From contig NZ_FNGC01000008.1 of assembly GCF_900102785.1 (NCBI RefSeq), positions 62,001 to 126,000 of the forward strand: a DNA stretch of 64,000 bases, in the 5' to 3' direction. The notes below the pieces were generated by a model that saw nothing but the letters and a program-made list of their open reading frames with translations, made no database searches and had not been told where the DNA came from. The translations under genes and the position numbers were made by a program. The stretch is from Arthrobacter sp. ok362. Its GTDB lineage: Bacteria > Actinomycetota > Actinomycetes > Actinomycetales > Micrococcaceae. Position 1 is the first letter of the stretch; each line of letters begins with the position of its first letter. Shown in pieces: positions 51,745-61,063 of this stretch.

Positions 51745-52641
51745 ATGGACAATCGAGCGGAAGTACGCGAATTCCTGATCTCGCGGCGCGCACAGGTCGC
51801 CCCGGAGCAGGTCGGATTGCCTGCTGGGACCAACCGGCGTGTAAGTGGCCTGCGCCGTAGCGAGGTAGCCACCCTCGCCGGTTTGAGCGTGGAGTACTAC
51901 ACCCGGATGGAGCGCGGCGCGGTCAGTGGCGCCTCTCCGCAGGTGCTCGAGAGCATCGCCAGGGCCTTGTGCCTGGACGACGCGGAGCGGGCCCACCTGT
52001 TCGACCTCGCCCACGCGGCCAGCCCTGTTGCCCGGCCGCCGCGGCGCCGGAGCTCGAAGTCCTATGTGCCGCATCAGAGCCTGCAGTGGGCCCTCGACGC
52101 GATCACGGCCGGTCCGGCGTTCGTCCGCAACGGCAGGATGGATCTGCTCGCGGTCAATCCCTTGGCCAGGGCGTTCTACAAGGACTGCTATGACATGCCG
52201 GGCCAACCCCCGAACATCGCCCGGTTCACCTTCCTGGACGAACGGGCTTTCGACTTCTACCCGGACTGGGACGCCTTCGCGGAAGTGACCGTCTCCATCC
52301 TGCGCACCGAGGCAGGCCGTGACCCGCACAACAAGGAACTCCACGACCTCATTGGCGAACTCGGAACCCGCAGCGACGAGTTCCGCAGGCGTTGGGGTGC
52401 CCACAACGTCCGCCACCACGGCACCGGTTTCAAGACCTTCAACCACCCCATCGTCGGCGAAATGACCCTTGCTTTCGAGGGGCTGGAGATGGCCGCTGAG
52501 CCTGGTCTGACTCTCACAATCTATACCGCCGAGCCGGGTTCACCTTCGGCAGAGCGAATGCAGCTGCTCGCCTCATGGACGGCCAGCGAATATGGGAATG
52601 CTGTCCAGTCTGCGTCCGAACGGACGCGGACGGACGGCTGA
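51745..52641 (+). CDS. XRE-family regulator with MmyB-like ligand domain
   Basis: 298-aa regulator. The N-terminal HTH (NRAEVREFLISRRAQV; LRRSEVATLAGLSVEYYTRMERG) is followed by an MmyB/PAS-like domain (residues about 105-270: FVRNGRMDLLAVNPLARAFYKD, FTFLDERAFDFYPDW, HGTGFKTFNHPIVGEM). Start: ATG 51745 fits the usual MDNRAEVREFL; GTG 51736 is an in-frame alternative and the SD GGAGG sits very close to ATG. Such regulators often sit beside SDR genes, as here. Likely repressor of the 52813-55425 group; ligand unknown. Confidence 0.88.
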   Translation: MDNRAEVREFLISRRAQVAPEQVGLPAGTNRRVSGLRRSEVATLAGLSVEYYTRMERGAVSGASPQVLESIARALCLDDAERAHLFDLAHAASPVARPPRRRSSKSYVPHQSLQWALDAITAGPAFVRNGRMDLLAVNPLARAFYKDCYDMPGQPPNIARFTFLDERAFDFYPDWDAFAEVTVSILRTEAGRDPHNKELHDLIGELGTRSDEFRRRWGAHNVRHHGTGFKTFNHPIVGEMTLAFEGLEMAAEPGLTLTIYTAEPGSPSAERMQLLASWTASEYGNAVQSASERTRTDG

Positions 52642-52812
52642 TAAAGGGACCCCCCACCCAGCGCCATGGAGGAGTGTAGCTACCGTCGCCGCGAAGTGCG
52701 CCACGGTGACATGGCTTGATGCGTGGCTTCACAGCCACAGCACCGCAGCGGCAACCAGCCCTCTCAAGGGCGGACCTCGTCCTGATGTACCTTCCACGAA
52801 AGAAAGCACACC

Positions 52813-53478
52813 ATGAAGACCACAATCGCAATCATCGGTGCCGGTCCCGGCCTGGGACTCGCCTCTGCCCGCCGCTTCGGAGCCGAAGGCTTCAACGTTG
52901 CCCTGCTGTCCCGTACCCAGGAACACGTCGATTTACTTGCCGGGGAGCTGGTCGACGCGGGAATTTCCGCCCGCGGTTACGCCGCCGACGTCCGTGACCC
53001 TGAGTCGCTCAACACCGCCCTTGCCCGGGCGGCTGACGAGTTGGGCCCGGTCGAAGTTCTTCAGTACAGCCCTGTGCCATCCAAGGAATATCTTCGGCCC
53101 GTTCTTGAAACAACCCGCGAAGAACTGCGCTCGGCGCTCGAGTTCTCCACGCTGGGAGCAGCGGCCGCCATGAACGCGGTGCTTCCCGGCATGCGTGCCC
53201 TCGGTCGCGGAACCGCCCTGTTCGTGAACGGCTCCAGTGCCGTCCGACCTAACCATAACTATGCCGGCACCTCCGCCGCGTTCGCCGCCGAATCCGCTTA
53301 CGCCCAGATGCTCCACGACGCCCTGGCACCGGAAGGAATCCACGTAGCGCAGCTCATTATTCCGTTGGGCATCGGTGGAGGGGACCCCGCGCACGAACCG
53401 GCGGCCCTGTCCGAAACCCTTTGGCGCGTCCACAGCGAAGGAAAGGACTTCCGTACCTTCGTGACACCTCTGGACTGA
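52813..53478 (+). CDS. short-chain dehydrogenase/reductase-like protein lacking YxxxK
   Basis: 221-aa Rossmann protein. The NAD(P) motif AIIGAGPGLGLASARRFGAEG and DVRDPESL are present, but the catalytic tetrad is not: where YxxxK is expected the sequence reads GTSAAFAAES (Y and K replaced), and the Ser is within FVNGSSAVRP. It probably binds a nucleotide without normal SDR catalysis. ATG 52813 has GAAAGAAAG upstream. It precedes a canonical SDR 38 nt downstream. Confidence 0.87.
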   Translation: MKTTIAIIGAGPGLGLASARRFGAEGFNVALLSRTQEHVDLLAGELVDAGISARGYAADVRDPESLNTALARAADELGPVEVLQYSPVPSKEYLRPVLETTREELRSALEFSTLGAAAAMNAVLPGMRALGRGTALFVNGSSAVRPNHNYAGTSAAFAAESAYAQMLHDALAPEGIHVAQLIIPLGIGGGDPAHEPAALSETLWRVHSEGKDFRTFVTPLD

Positions 53479-53516
53479 GTTTCAGGAGACAGCGTTCCCG
53501 GACGGAAGGAGGAACC

Positions 53517-54260
53517 GTGTCCCGCATCCTCGTTACCGGTTCCAGCGATGGACTCGGCCGCGCGGCGGCCGAAGCGCTGCTCGACGACGGTCATGCCGTC
53601 GTCGTGCATGCCCGCACGAGCGCGCGGCTGGCGGCCGTCAAGGACCCCCTCGACCGCGGCGCACAGGGAATCGTGGGCAACCTGGCCAACCCTGACGAGG
53701 TGCGCGGTCTGGCCGAACAGGCAAACGCCCTGGGACGGTTCGACGCAGTGATCCACAACGCGGGCGTCATCGGCGGCCCGGCCCTGCTGCCGGTGAACGT
53801 TGTCGCCCCTTTCGTCCTCACCGCGGGAATGGAACGGCCTGACCGGCTGATCTACCTCAGCAGCAGCATGCACCACGGCGGACGCTCGGACCTCGCCGGG
53901 GTGGACTGGAGCGGGGACCACGAGTCCCGTTCGTATTCCGACAGCAAACTCTTCGTCACTGCCCTCGCGGCAGCGGTTGCACGGTTGTGGCCGGAAGTGA
54001 GCGCGCACGCCGTGGACCCGGGGTGGGTGCCCACTCGGATGGGCGGCCCCGGTGCCAGCGACGACCTTCGGCTCGGCCACATCACGCAGACCTGGCTCGC
54101 GGCGGGTGCCAACGAGCAAGCTCTCCCGAGCGGTCAGTACTGGCACCACCAGAAAACCCAGACACCGCATTGGGCGGTGCATGATGAACGCTTCCAGGAT
54201 GCGCTCCTCAGCTCGCTGGCCGACTACACAGGAACCACGATCCAAGGAGGTTCGAAATGA
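53517..54260 (+). CDS. SDR family oxidoreductase
   Basis: 247-aa NAD(P)-dependent dehydrogenase: TGSSDGLGRAAAEAL, NLANPDEV, HNAGVIGG, Ser in YLSSSMHHGG and the YSDSK catalytic pair, followed by PGWVPTRMGG. GTG 53517 has AGGAGG five nt upstream, a strong RBS. The stop overlaps the DUF2255 gene by ATGA. Substrate unknown. Confidence 0.92.
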   Translation: MSRILVTGSSDGLGRAAAEALLDDGHAVVVHARTSARLAAVKDPLDRGAQGIVGNLANPDEVRGLAEQANALGRFDAVIHNAGVIGGPALLPVNVVAPFVLTAGMERPDRLIYLSSSMHHGGRSDLAGVDWSGDHESRSYSDSKLFVTALAAAVARLWPEVSAHAVDPGWVPTRMGGPGASDDLRLGHITQTWLAAGANEQALPSGQYWHHQKTQTPHWAVHDERFQDALLSSLADYTGTTIQGGSK

Positions 54261-54661
54261 CGAACTGGGCCCAGTCCGTCGAACGCATCGTCGGCAGCGA
54301 CGACCTGCACGTCGCCCCACTCCGCGCCGACGGCACGACATACGGAACGCCGACCTGGATCTGGTCAGTCGTCGTGGACGGACGGCTGTTTGTGCGGCCG
54401 TGGAACGGTCAACGGTCACGGTGGTACCGCTCAGCGATGGCGCAGCGAGCCGGCCGCATTATCGCCGCAGGGGAGACCCACGAAGTGGAATTCACGCTCG
54501 GCGATCCGGACCTGAACGGGCGGATCGATGAGGCCTACCGGACGAAATACGCCGGGAGTCCGTACCTGCCGCCAATGGTGGCCGCGGGGCCCCGTGCGGC
54601 CACCGTGGAGGTCACATCAAGGAATGGGCAGCACGTTTCAGAGTCCGGAAAGGAACGATGA
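54257..54661 (+). CDS. DUF2255 family protein
   Basis: 134-aa protein with the DUF2255 pattern: APLRADGTTYGTPTWIWSVVVDGRLFVRPWNG, SRWYRSAMAQRAGRI, EVEFTLGDP, IDEAYRTKYAG. The fold resembles flavin-binding split-barrel proteins, and members commonly sit in SDR operons. It overlaps the preceding SDR (ATGA) and the next gene's start (ATGA), so translation is coupled. Exact function is not known. Confidence 0.88.
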   Translation: MTNWAQSVERIVGSDDLHVAPLRADGTTYGTPTWIWSVVVDGRLFVRPWNGQRSRWYRSAMAQRAGRIIAAGETHEVEFTLGDPDLNGRIDEAYRTKYAGSPYLPPMVAAGPRAATVEVTSRNGQHVSESGKER

Positions 54662-55425
54662 ACATGGTCAGTTTTGACTTCAACGGCAAGGTCGCCTTCG
54701 TCACCGGCGCGAGTGCCGGGATGGGCGCGGCGACGGCGCGGGCGTTCGCCGAAGCCGGTGCCGCCGTCGCGATTGTCGATCTCGACGGCGGGGCGGCGGA
54801 GCGCTTCGCGGCTGAACTGAACGCCGCGGGGCACAGTGCCCTCTCCGTGCAGTGCGACGTGTCCGATGAGGCGCAGGTACAGAACGCTGTCGCCCGCACC
54901 GTGGAGGCCTTCGGCAGCCTCGACATGGCGTTTAACAACGCGGGCATCATGCTTCCGCCTGTCGATTCTGCAGATGAGACGGCAGAGGCTTTCGACCAGA
55001 TCGTCGCGGTCAACCTGCGTGGCGTGTGGGCGTCGATGAAGCACGAGTTGGTGCAGATGCGGAAGCAGGGATCCGGTGCGATCGTGAACTGTTCCTCGCT
55101 CGGAGGGCTCGTCGGCGGCAGCGGACGTGCCACCTACCACGCGACCAAGCACGGCGTGATCGGGCAGGCCAAGAGCGTCGCTTTGCAGTACGCGCCGCTG
55201 GGAGTGCGGGTCAACGCCGTCTGCCCCGGAACCATCGACACCCCAATGGTTGCGCGGATGACCGCAGGTGGCGTGCTGGATCCCGAAGCCTCGGCCGCAT
55301 CGATCCCGCTAGGCAGGCTCGGACGGCCCGAGGAGATCGCCGCTGCTGTGCTGTGGCTTTGCAGCGATGCCGCCAGCTATGTCACGGGCGTTGCCCTTCC
55401 GGTCGATGGCGGTTTCACCGCCTAG
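54658..55425 (+). CDS. SDR family oxidoreductase (FabG/3-alpha-HSD-like)
   Basis: 255-aa classical SDR with all motifs: TGASAGMGAATARAFAEAG, CDVSDEAQV, NNAGIM, Ser in NCSSLGGLVGG, catalytic pair in YHATKHG, and C-terminal PLGRLGRPEEIAAAVLWLCS. ATG 54658 follows GGAAAGG and overlaps the DUF2255 stop. Last gene of the SDR-SDR-DUF2255-SDR group behind the MmyB-type regulator. Confidence 0.94.
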   Translation: MNMVSFDFNGKVAFVTGASAGMGAATARAFAEAGAAVAIVDLDGGAAERFAAELNAAGHSALSVQCDVSDEAQVQNAVARTVEAFGSLDMAFNNAGIMLPPVDSADETAEAFDQIVAVNLRGVWASMKHELVQMRKQGSGAIVNCSSLGGLVGGSGRATYHATKHGVIGQAKSVALQYAPLGVRVNAVCPGTIDTPMVARMTAGGVLDPEASAASIPLGRLGRPEEIAAAVLWLCSDAASYVTGVALPVDGGFTA

Positions 55426-55600
55426 AAGCGGCGCAGCAGCGCTGACGCCGTCCTGCCTGGAGTGTGACCCCCTCGGCGGGACGGCTCACCATTTTAAGGG
55501 TCCCTCCCGGTACCCGTAACAACAGAGACTCCCCCTCCGCTTCGGCAGCTGTTTTGCTGGAATAGACCGTTTGCTGCCTGATTGGAAGGGATCATCTCCC

Positions 55601-56143
55601 ATGCGAGTGAAAAAACAGACCGTGGCTGTGACCATCGCCATGGCGTTCGCTCTCGCCGGGTGCACCGCCACGTCCAACCCTCCGGTCTCCGCCACGCCGC
55701 CCTCGCCCCCGCAGCAAACGTCGTCTCCGGCCCCCTCAGCCCCGGCACCTTCCGCCAGCACCTCCGCGAGCGTGGTCGGCACAGTGATCCGCTTCACGGC
55801 AGGAACGGACACCGTAGACGTGACCATCGGCGAGGACAGCCCCGCTACCCGCGACTTCCTGGGCATGCTGCCGCTCACGCTCACACTCAAGGAATTCAAC
55901 GGCCGCGAAAAGATCGCCGATCTTCCCCACGAGCTCAACTACGAAGGTTCGCCCGGATCCGACCCGGAGGATGGCGACCTCATCTACTACACCCCGTGGC
56001 ACAACCTTGGCTTCTACTACAACGCCTCCGGAACCGGTCACTCTGAGCAAACCATCCACATCGGCCGCTATGACGCCACGGCCGGGGAGCTGGCCCGGTT
56101 TGAGGGACAGAAGACCACCGTCGAAATCCTGGACGGACCCTGA
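55601..56143 (+). CDS. lipoprotein with cyclophilin-like domain
   Basis: 180-aa exported lipoprotein. Signal peptide with lipobox ALAGC (Cys at about residue 21), Pro/Ser/Ala linker (about 22-58), then a cyclophilin-like fold domain of the PF18050 kind: IRFTAGTDTVDVTIGEDSPATRDFLGML, TLKEFNGREKIADLP, GDLIYYTPWHNLGFYYN, QTIHIGRYD. The function of this superfamily is unclear; some members bind ligands rather than isomerise prolines. ATG 55601 has GGAAGGG about ten nt upstream. A broken second domain copy follows at once. Confidence 0.85.
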   Translation: MRVKKQTVAVTIAMAFALAGCTATSNPPVSATPPSPPQQTSSPAPSAPAPSASTSASVVGTVIRFTAGTDTVDVTIGEDSPATRDFLGMLPLTLTLKEFNGREKIADLPHELNYEGSPGSDPEDGDLIYYTPWHNLGFYYNASGTGHSEQTIHIGRYDATAGELARFEGQKTTVEILDGP

Positions 56144-56533
56144 GCAGCAAGCAGACAACAGAAGACACTTCGATCACCCTCCGGTTCCACGGGTCGACCG
56201 TGACAGGGACCCTTCCAGCAACGCAACGGCGCGCTCCCTGATTGAGCAGCTCCCCCTGACGCTTTGCTTCAGCGATTACGGTGGACAGGAAAAGCTCGCA
56301 GAGTCCCGGAGCCTCTTTCGCTCGACGGCGTTCCCGCCGCCGACGACGCAGACCCGCGGACCATCGGCTACTACGCGCCCGGCCAGGTTCTGGTCCTCTA
56401 CTACGAGCACGTCGGGTACTTCAGTGCCCGACTACTACTCGGGATTGTCGCCGGCCAGTTCGCGGATGATGCGGTTTCCGCCACGATATGGACGCCCTGG
56501 AACCTTTCTCCTGCCTGTGTGAAATATCTTTAG
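56144..56533 (+). pseudogene. broken second cyclophilin-like gene
   Basis: Fragments of the same cyclophilin-like family follow the lipoprotein stop in three frames: SITLRFHGSTVTGTL (from about 56171), then SNATARSLIEQLPLTLCFSDYGGQEKLAE, then EPLSLDGVPAADDADPRTIGYYAP-GQVLVLYYEHVGYFS, with a last shift near 56428. The order of motifs matches an intact homologue with at least three frameshifts, so the gene is dead or the sequence is poor here. Confidence 0.8.
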
Positions 56534-56675
56534 ATAGTTGCTTGTGCGAACACTCTTTGGGGTTTACGTTTCTCTCAGCAAGTCAGTGTGTTGGGGGGCC
56601 GGCTGACCTTGCATTCTCCCCCTGCACTTGAATTCTTCTGATGAAAGTGGTCCCGTGGGGGTTGGTTCTGACGCG

Positions 56676-59600
56676 ATGAGTCGCGCGCTTTTCACGTTGG
56701 TTCTTTGCGGCGGTCTCGTCGTTTCCTCCGCCAGTTTGACGGCGGCGACTGCGGCAACGCCGGTCACTTCTGCATACCAGGCCGGGTCAGCGGGGTCCGA
56801 GGCGAAGGCCGCCGCCCAGTGGACTGGCACCAGCCGGGTCGTCGCTGGTGCGGAAAATGCTGCAGTCGCGACGGCGGCGCCGTCAGGGGCAGCGACGCCC
56901 CCCGCCGATCCGTCGCCTTCGGCGTCCTCTTCCATTGCAGGCGACGGGCCTGTTATCAGTACGACCGCGGTCCCGGACGGTGTCGCAGGGCAGCGATATC
57001 ACGTTGCTCTGGCCGCGAAGAGCGGTTCGGGCCCGTACACATGGTCCATCGCGAGCGGTACGCTCCCTGGCGGGATCATTCTCGACCCGCAAACGGGGGT
57101 GCTGGCCGGGACCCCAACCGCTGCAGGGACAGCCCATCCTGCTATAGCCCTCACTGATTCCCGTGGCGCATCCGCGCTCCTGACGACTACCCTGTCCGTC
57201 CAGGCGCCCCCCGTGGCCGCGCTCCCGCTCCTGATGACAGGAGTCCGGTCCGTCGTAGAAGGGACCTACTCGAAGTACGCGGTGAAGGCCGACGGCACCG
57301 TTCTGGCGTGGGGAGGCAATACCTACGGAGGGTTGGGGAACGGAACCACCACAGGACAAGTACTCTCTCCCACCGCGATACCGGGCCTGACCGGCGTAGT
57401 GTCCATGAGCGTCAACGACGACGGATCCCAGTACGCGCTGAAGGCCGACGGTACGGTCTGGGTGTGGGGGAACAACACCTACGGGCAGCTGGGCACCGGC
57501 ACCACCCTCACCTCCCTTTCCCCTCGCCAGGTGCCCGGACTCACCGGGGTCCGGGCATTGACTGTCGACGGCGATTCAGTATTCGCTGTCAAGTCGGACG
57601 GAACCGTCCGTGCGTGGGGCAGAAATGACTATGCCCAACTGGGCAACGCGACGATTCGCAATTCCTCGACGCCCGTGCAGGTCGCTGGGCTAGTCGGGGT
57701 GAAATCGCTGGCTCCTAGCCCAGGCGGCGTCATTTTCGCGCTCAGGATCGATGGCACGCTCTGGAGCTGGGGCGGCTTGTCCGGCTATAACATTCCCTTG
57801 CCGGCCGTCGCAGTCCCCCATATTTCCGGCATCCGGTCGCTGGTGGCCAGCCGCGCCGCCGGGACTGTGTACGCGCTCAAGTCCGACGGAACGCTCTGGA
57901 CGGACACGGCTGCGTTCGATCACTTTGCGCCCGTCGCCGGTCTTTCCGGTGTCAAGAGCGTCAGTACTAGTACACGCGACGGCGGCCCCGATTCGGCGTT
58001 CGCGGTAAAGACCGACGGCACGGTTTGGTCCTGGGGGGAGAACACCTTCGGTGTGCTCGGCAGGGCAACCCCCGTCCCCTGGTCTGCCGTGCCGGCGCTC
58101 ATCCCAGGGCTCACCGGCGTCGAGAGGGTTTTACCGAATAGCTTCGGCCGGGCCATCTACGCGGTCAAAACGGACGGCAGCGTCTGGGGCTGGGGAGAGG
58201 GCAGTCTGGACGAATTCGGCACGGGCTTCGGGAACTATGCGGGTTCGACTGTCCCCGTCCGGGTTCCAGGCCTGGGCAGCGTCACCGACATTTTCCCCGG
58301 GGACGAATCGGTGTACGCCGTGGCGAGCGACCGGTCCGTATGGGGTTGGGGGCTCGGGGTCAACCGGCGCCTTCGCGACGGAACCGCGGGTTATTCCTTG
58401 CCGCCCTTGCAACTCGGTACCTCGAACCTTTTTCCGGCCGGCATAGACACCGGGCAGCATCCGGCGGGAGTGGCCTTCAGCCCCGACGGGACCGCGGCCT
58501 ACGTCGCCAACGAAGGCAGCAACACCGTCTCAGTCCTCGACCCGACGGCGGGAACGGTCCGCTCGACCATTGCTGTCGGGCCCAGCCCCCGCGGCGTGGC
58601 CATACGACCTGACGGCACCCAGGCCTACGTGACCAACAGCGGCGACAACACAGTATCCGTGATCGACACCGCAACCGGCACACTGACCGCCACCATGCCC
58701 GTCGGGTCTGGCTGGGGCGCCTCCGGGATGACTTTCACCCCCGACGGCGCGAAAGCCTATGTGACGAATGCCGGGGAAGGAACGCTGGCTGTCATCGACG
58801 TCGCATCCACTTCCCTAAAAGCGGTAATACCTGTCGGAGTGCGGCCCTTGGCCGTCTCGCTCACACCGGACGGGTCGCGGGCGTTCGTCACCAACTCCAC
58901 CGATAACACGGTGTCCGTGATCGACACCGGCTCAGATCGGGTGGTTACAACCATCCCCGTCGGAACCGGCCCGCGAAGCATCGCCGTGACAGCTGACGGA
59001 TCGAAGGTGCTCGTGAGCAACGCCGGGACCAACAGCATCTCGGTCATTGACGTCGCCACCGAGCAGGTAAGCACCGTCAAAGTCGGCTCCAGCCCCGCCG
59101 GTATAGCACTCACCGCCTCCGGCACCCGCGCCCTCGTAGCCTGCGCCGGAAGTAACGAGCTCTCAGTCGTCGACGTGACGTCCGGCAAACTCCTCGGAAC
59201 ATTCCCGACCGGCACAAGCCCATCAGGGGTGGCCGTCACTCCCGACGGATCCAGGGCGCTGGTGACAAATTCGGGCGGGAGGAACGTTTCAGTTGTGAAC
59301 CTTGGTCCTGCGATGAGTACCGTCCTACCGTCGGCAGCGACGCTCGGCGTGCCCTACGCGTATCAGTTCAATGCAGGAAGTATGCCGGCGCCGGGCTACA
59401 GCGTCTCCTCCGGCTCGCTCCCGGCGGGATTGACCCTCGACAGCCGCACCGGCAAACTCTCGGGTACGCCAACCCTGTCTGGAACTTCTACGTTCAGCGT
59501 TACTGCCCGTAACGGGATCACCCCGGACGCCGCCGCATCGGCACTGACCATCACCGTCGTGACGGCCTCGACCGTTGCATCAACCACAACCGGCGCCTGG

Positions 59601-60341
59601 CGTGACTTCACCGGCGACGGCATCTCCGACCTGTTTTTCCGCTACGCGGACGGCGAGCTTGTTGCGGAAGCCGGGACCACGAGAGGCACCACGAGCACCG
59701 TCAGCATCCTGTCCCCGGGATGGCCGAACATGAGCGCGATCATCTTTCCCGGCGACTTCAACGGCGATGCGAAGACGGACCTCCTCGCCCGCGACGCCAC
59801 CGGCGCGCTCTGGCTCTACCCCGGCAACGGCCACAGCGGCCTGCTCCCCCGCACCAAAGTCGGTACCGGATGGAACAGCATGACTTCGATCCTCGGGGCC
59901 GGTGATTTCAACGGCGACGGCCACGCGGATGTGCTCGCCCGCGACACGACCGGTGCGCTCTGGCTCTACCCCGGCAACGGTAAAGGCGGCTGGCTCGCCC
60001 GCACCAAAGTCGGTATCGGATGGAACACTATGACAGCGCTCATAGCGCCGCGCGACTTCAACGGCGACGGCACCGCAGACATAGTCGCCCGCGACGCCAC
60101 CGGCGCGCTTTGGCTCTACCCCGGCAACGGCAAAGGCGGCTGGCTCCCCCGCACCAAAGTCGGTATCGGATGGAACGGCATGACCGCCATCTTCGGGGCG
60201 GGCGACTTCAACGGCGACGGCACCGCAGACATCTTCGCCCGGGACACGACCCACACCCTCTGGCTCTACGCCGGCAACGGAAAAGGCGGCTGGCTCCCCC
60301 GCAGGAACCTGGGTAGAGACGACTACAGTCCCAGGATGTGA
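56676..60341 (+). CDS. giant secreted protein: RCC1 repeats, YVTN beta-propeller and FG-GAP repeats
   Basis: 1221-aa exported protein. Signal peptide (MSRALFTLVLCGGLVVSSASLTAATAA) and Ala-rich spacer; an Ig-like putative repeat (GPVISTTAVPDGVAGQRYHV); six or more RCC1/BNR-type repeats (AVKADGTVLAWGGNTYGGLGNG) from about 190 to 600; a YVTN-type beta-propeller (GTAAYVANEGSNTVSVLD, GTRALVACAGSNELSVVD) to about 880; a second Ig-like repeat (GVPYAYQFNAGSMPAPGY); and four FG-GAP repeats (FNGDGTADI...) with Ca-binding DxNxDxxxD loops at the C-terminus. Start uncertain: ATG 56676 gives the signal peptide; TTG 56628 is an upstream option. Likely a surface or adhesin-type protein. Confidence 0.88.
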   Translation: MSRALFTLVLCGGLVVSSASLTAATAATPVTSAYQAGSAGSEAKAAAQWTGTSRVVAGAENAAVATAAPSGAATPPADPSPSASSSIAGDGPVISTTAVPDGVAGQRYHVALAAKSGSGPYTWSIASGTLPGGIILDPQTGVLAGTPTAAGTAHPAIALTDSRGASALLTTTLSVQAPPVAALPLLMTGVRSVVEGTYSKYAVKADGTVLAWGGNTYGGLGNGTTTGQVLSPTAIPGLTGVVSMSVNDDGSQYALKADGTVWVWGNNTYGQLGTGTTLTSLSPRQVPGLTGVRALTVDGDSVFAVKSDGTVRAWGRNDYAQLGNATIRNSSTPVQVAGLVGVKSLAPSPGGVIFALRIDGTLWSWGGLSGYNIPLPAVAVPHISGIRSLVASRAAGTVYALKSDGTLWTDTAAFDHFAPVAGLSGVKSVSTSTRDGGPDSAFAVKTDGTVWSWGENTFGVLGRATPVPWSAVPALIPGLTGVERVLPNSFGRAIYAVKTDGSVWGWGEGSLDEFGTGFGNYAGSTVPVRVPGLGSVTDIFPGDESVYAVASDRSVWGWGLGVNRRLRDGTAGYSLPPLQLGTSNLFPAGIDTGQHPAGVAFSPDGTAAYVANEGSNTVSVLDPTAGTVRSTIAVGPSPRGVAIRPDGTQAYVTNSGDNTVSVIDTATGTLTATMPVGSGWGASGMTFTPDGAKAYVTNAGEGTLAVIDVASTSLKAVIPVGVRPLAVSLTPDGSRAFVTNSTDNTVSVIDTGSDRVVTTIPVGTGPRSIAVTADGSKVLVSNAGTNSISVIDVATEQVSTVKVGSSPAGIALTASGTRALVACAGSNELSVVDVTSGKLLGTFPTGTSPSGVAVTPDGSRALVTNSGGRNVSVVNLGPAMSTVLPSAATLGVPYAYQFNAGSMPAPGYSVSSGSLPAGLTLDSRTGKLSGTPTLSGTSTFSVTARNGITPDAAASALTITVVTASTVASTTTGAWRDFTGDGISDLFFRYADGELVAEAGTTRGTTSTVSILSPGWPNMSAIIFPGDFNGDAKTDLLARDATGALWLYPGNGHSGLLPRTKVGTGWNSMTSILGAGDFNGDGHADVLARDTTGALWLYPGNGKGGWLARTKVGIGWNTMTALIAPRDFNGDGTADIVARDATGALWLYPGNGKGGWLPRTKVGIGWNGMTAIFGAGDFNGDGTADIFARDTTHTLWLYAGNGKGGWLPRRNLGRDDYSPRM
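59751..60300 (+). repeat. four 150-bp DNA repeats coding FG-GAP units
   Basis: Repeat starts at 59751, 59901, 60051 and 60201, exactly 150 bp (50 codons) apart, each beginning GGCGACTTCAACGGCGAYGS or near it. Third and fourth copies are nearly identical at DNA level. Strictly in phase, so copy number can change without frameshift. Confidence 0.9.
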
Positions 60342-60996
60342 ACCCTGCATGGCAGCCCAGACTCGCACCGCGAAGGCGTGCGGGTGGACGATGGAGCGCG
60401 CCCCGAGTTGTCCCAGTTCGTTGAAAGTGGGACAGGTCAGTAGACGATTCGCCTCAAGGAGTTGAAGCTGGGGGATCTCCAGGGGATGGCGCCGGAGCTG
60501 GGAGCTCATGTTGGATCTTCTGTATCTGCTGAGCCTGATGCGTTTGGGGACGAAAAATTTCATCAGCGATTCCGAGCAGCTCTCCGCTACCTTTGCGCCT
60601 AATGCCCTTCCATTCCCTTGGAATCGGAGCACCCCCAGTGGGACACTCCCCGATCGATCCTGATCAGCGGTATCTGTGGCTATTAACGCGGAGTGGGGGT
60701 TAGGGGCAGCTTGAAATGGCGGTTGCCATTCCGCATAGGGATCGGTGTCAGGACACGTTCGGGTGTGCAGTTAGAACGGATCCAAACTCCCTCTTGGGAC
60801 AATCAGGTCTCGGTCCACCGTTTCTATACGCGAGCAGCCCGCGCTAACTCGTCGCCACGTACCGCATCGCCACTGCGCCTGAACTGAACTCCTCTCGGCC
60901 TACGAGGGTCTGCTGAACACTTTCCGATCTCAACGTCGTAGGGTGTAGCGGTCGGCGGCGCGTTCGACAGCGACACGGCAACCGGCATGCTGCCGA
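60342..60996. other. 655-bp spacer without recognisable genes
   Basis: Lower GC than neighbours. Short ORFs on both strands (for example the minus-strand extension of an ORF ending at 59580) have no recognisable homology or RBS. Possibly decayed sequence from an earlier insertion. Confidence 0.4.
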
Positions 60997-61026
60997 TTGC
61001 GCGCTCGGCCGCCGGCGTGCTAGCGT
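60997..61026 (+). promoter_or_regulatory. candidate promoter of the leader ORF/patatin unit
   Basis: TTGCGC (60997-61002), 18 nt, TAGCGT (61021-61026). The -10 matches the actinobacterial TAnnnT. It predicts a start near 61033, about 30 nt before the leader ORF. Confidence 0.4.
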
Positions 61027-61063
61027 CTTGGCGATCGTGACCCGTCGGCAGGAGGTGAGACCC

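Noticed and set aside
49161..55425. Exporter, hydrolase, regulator and SDR genes considered as a defence or antibiotic biosynthesis island
   Set aside because: No nuclease, helicase, NRPS or PKS module; content fits small-molecule detoxification or metabolism at most.
59580..60632. Long minus-strand ORF of 350 codons under the giant repeat protein
   Set aside because: It is the reverse reading of the periodic FG-GAP repeats and has no RBS or recognisable family; coding signal is on the plus strand.
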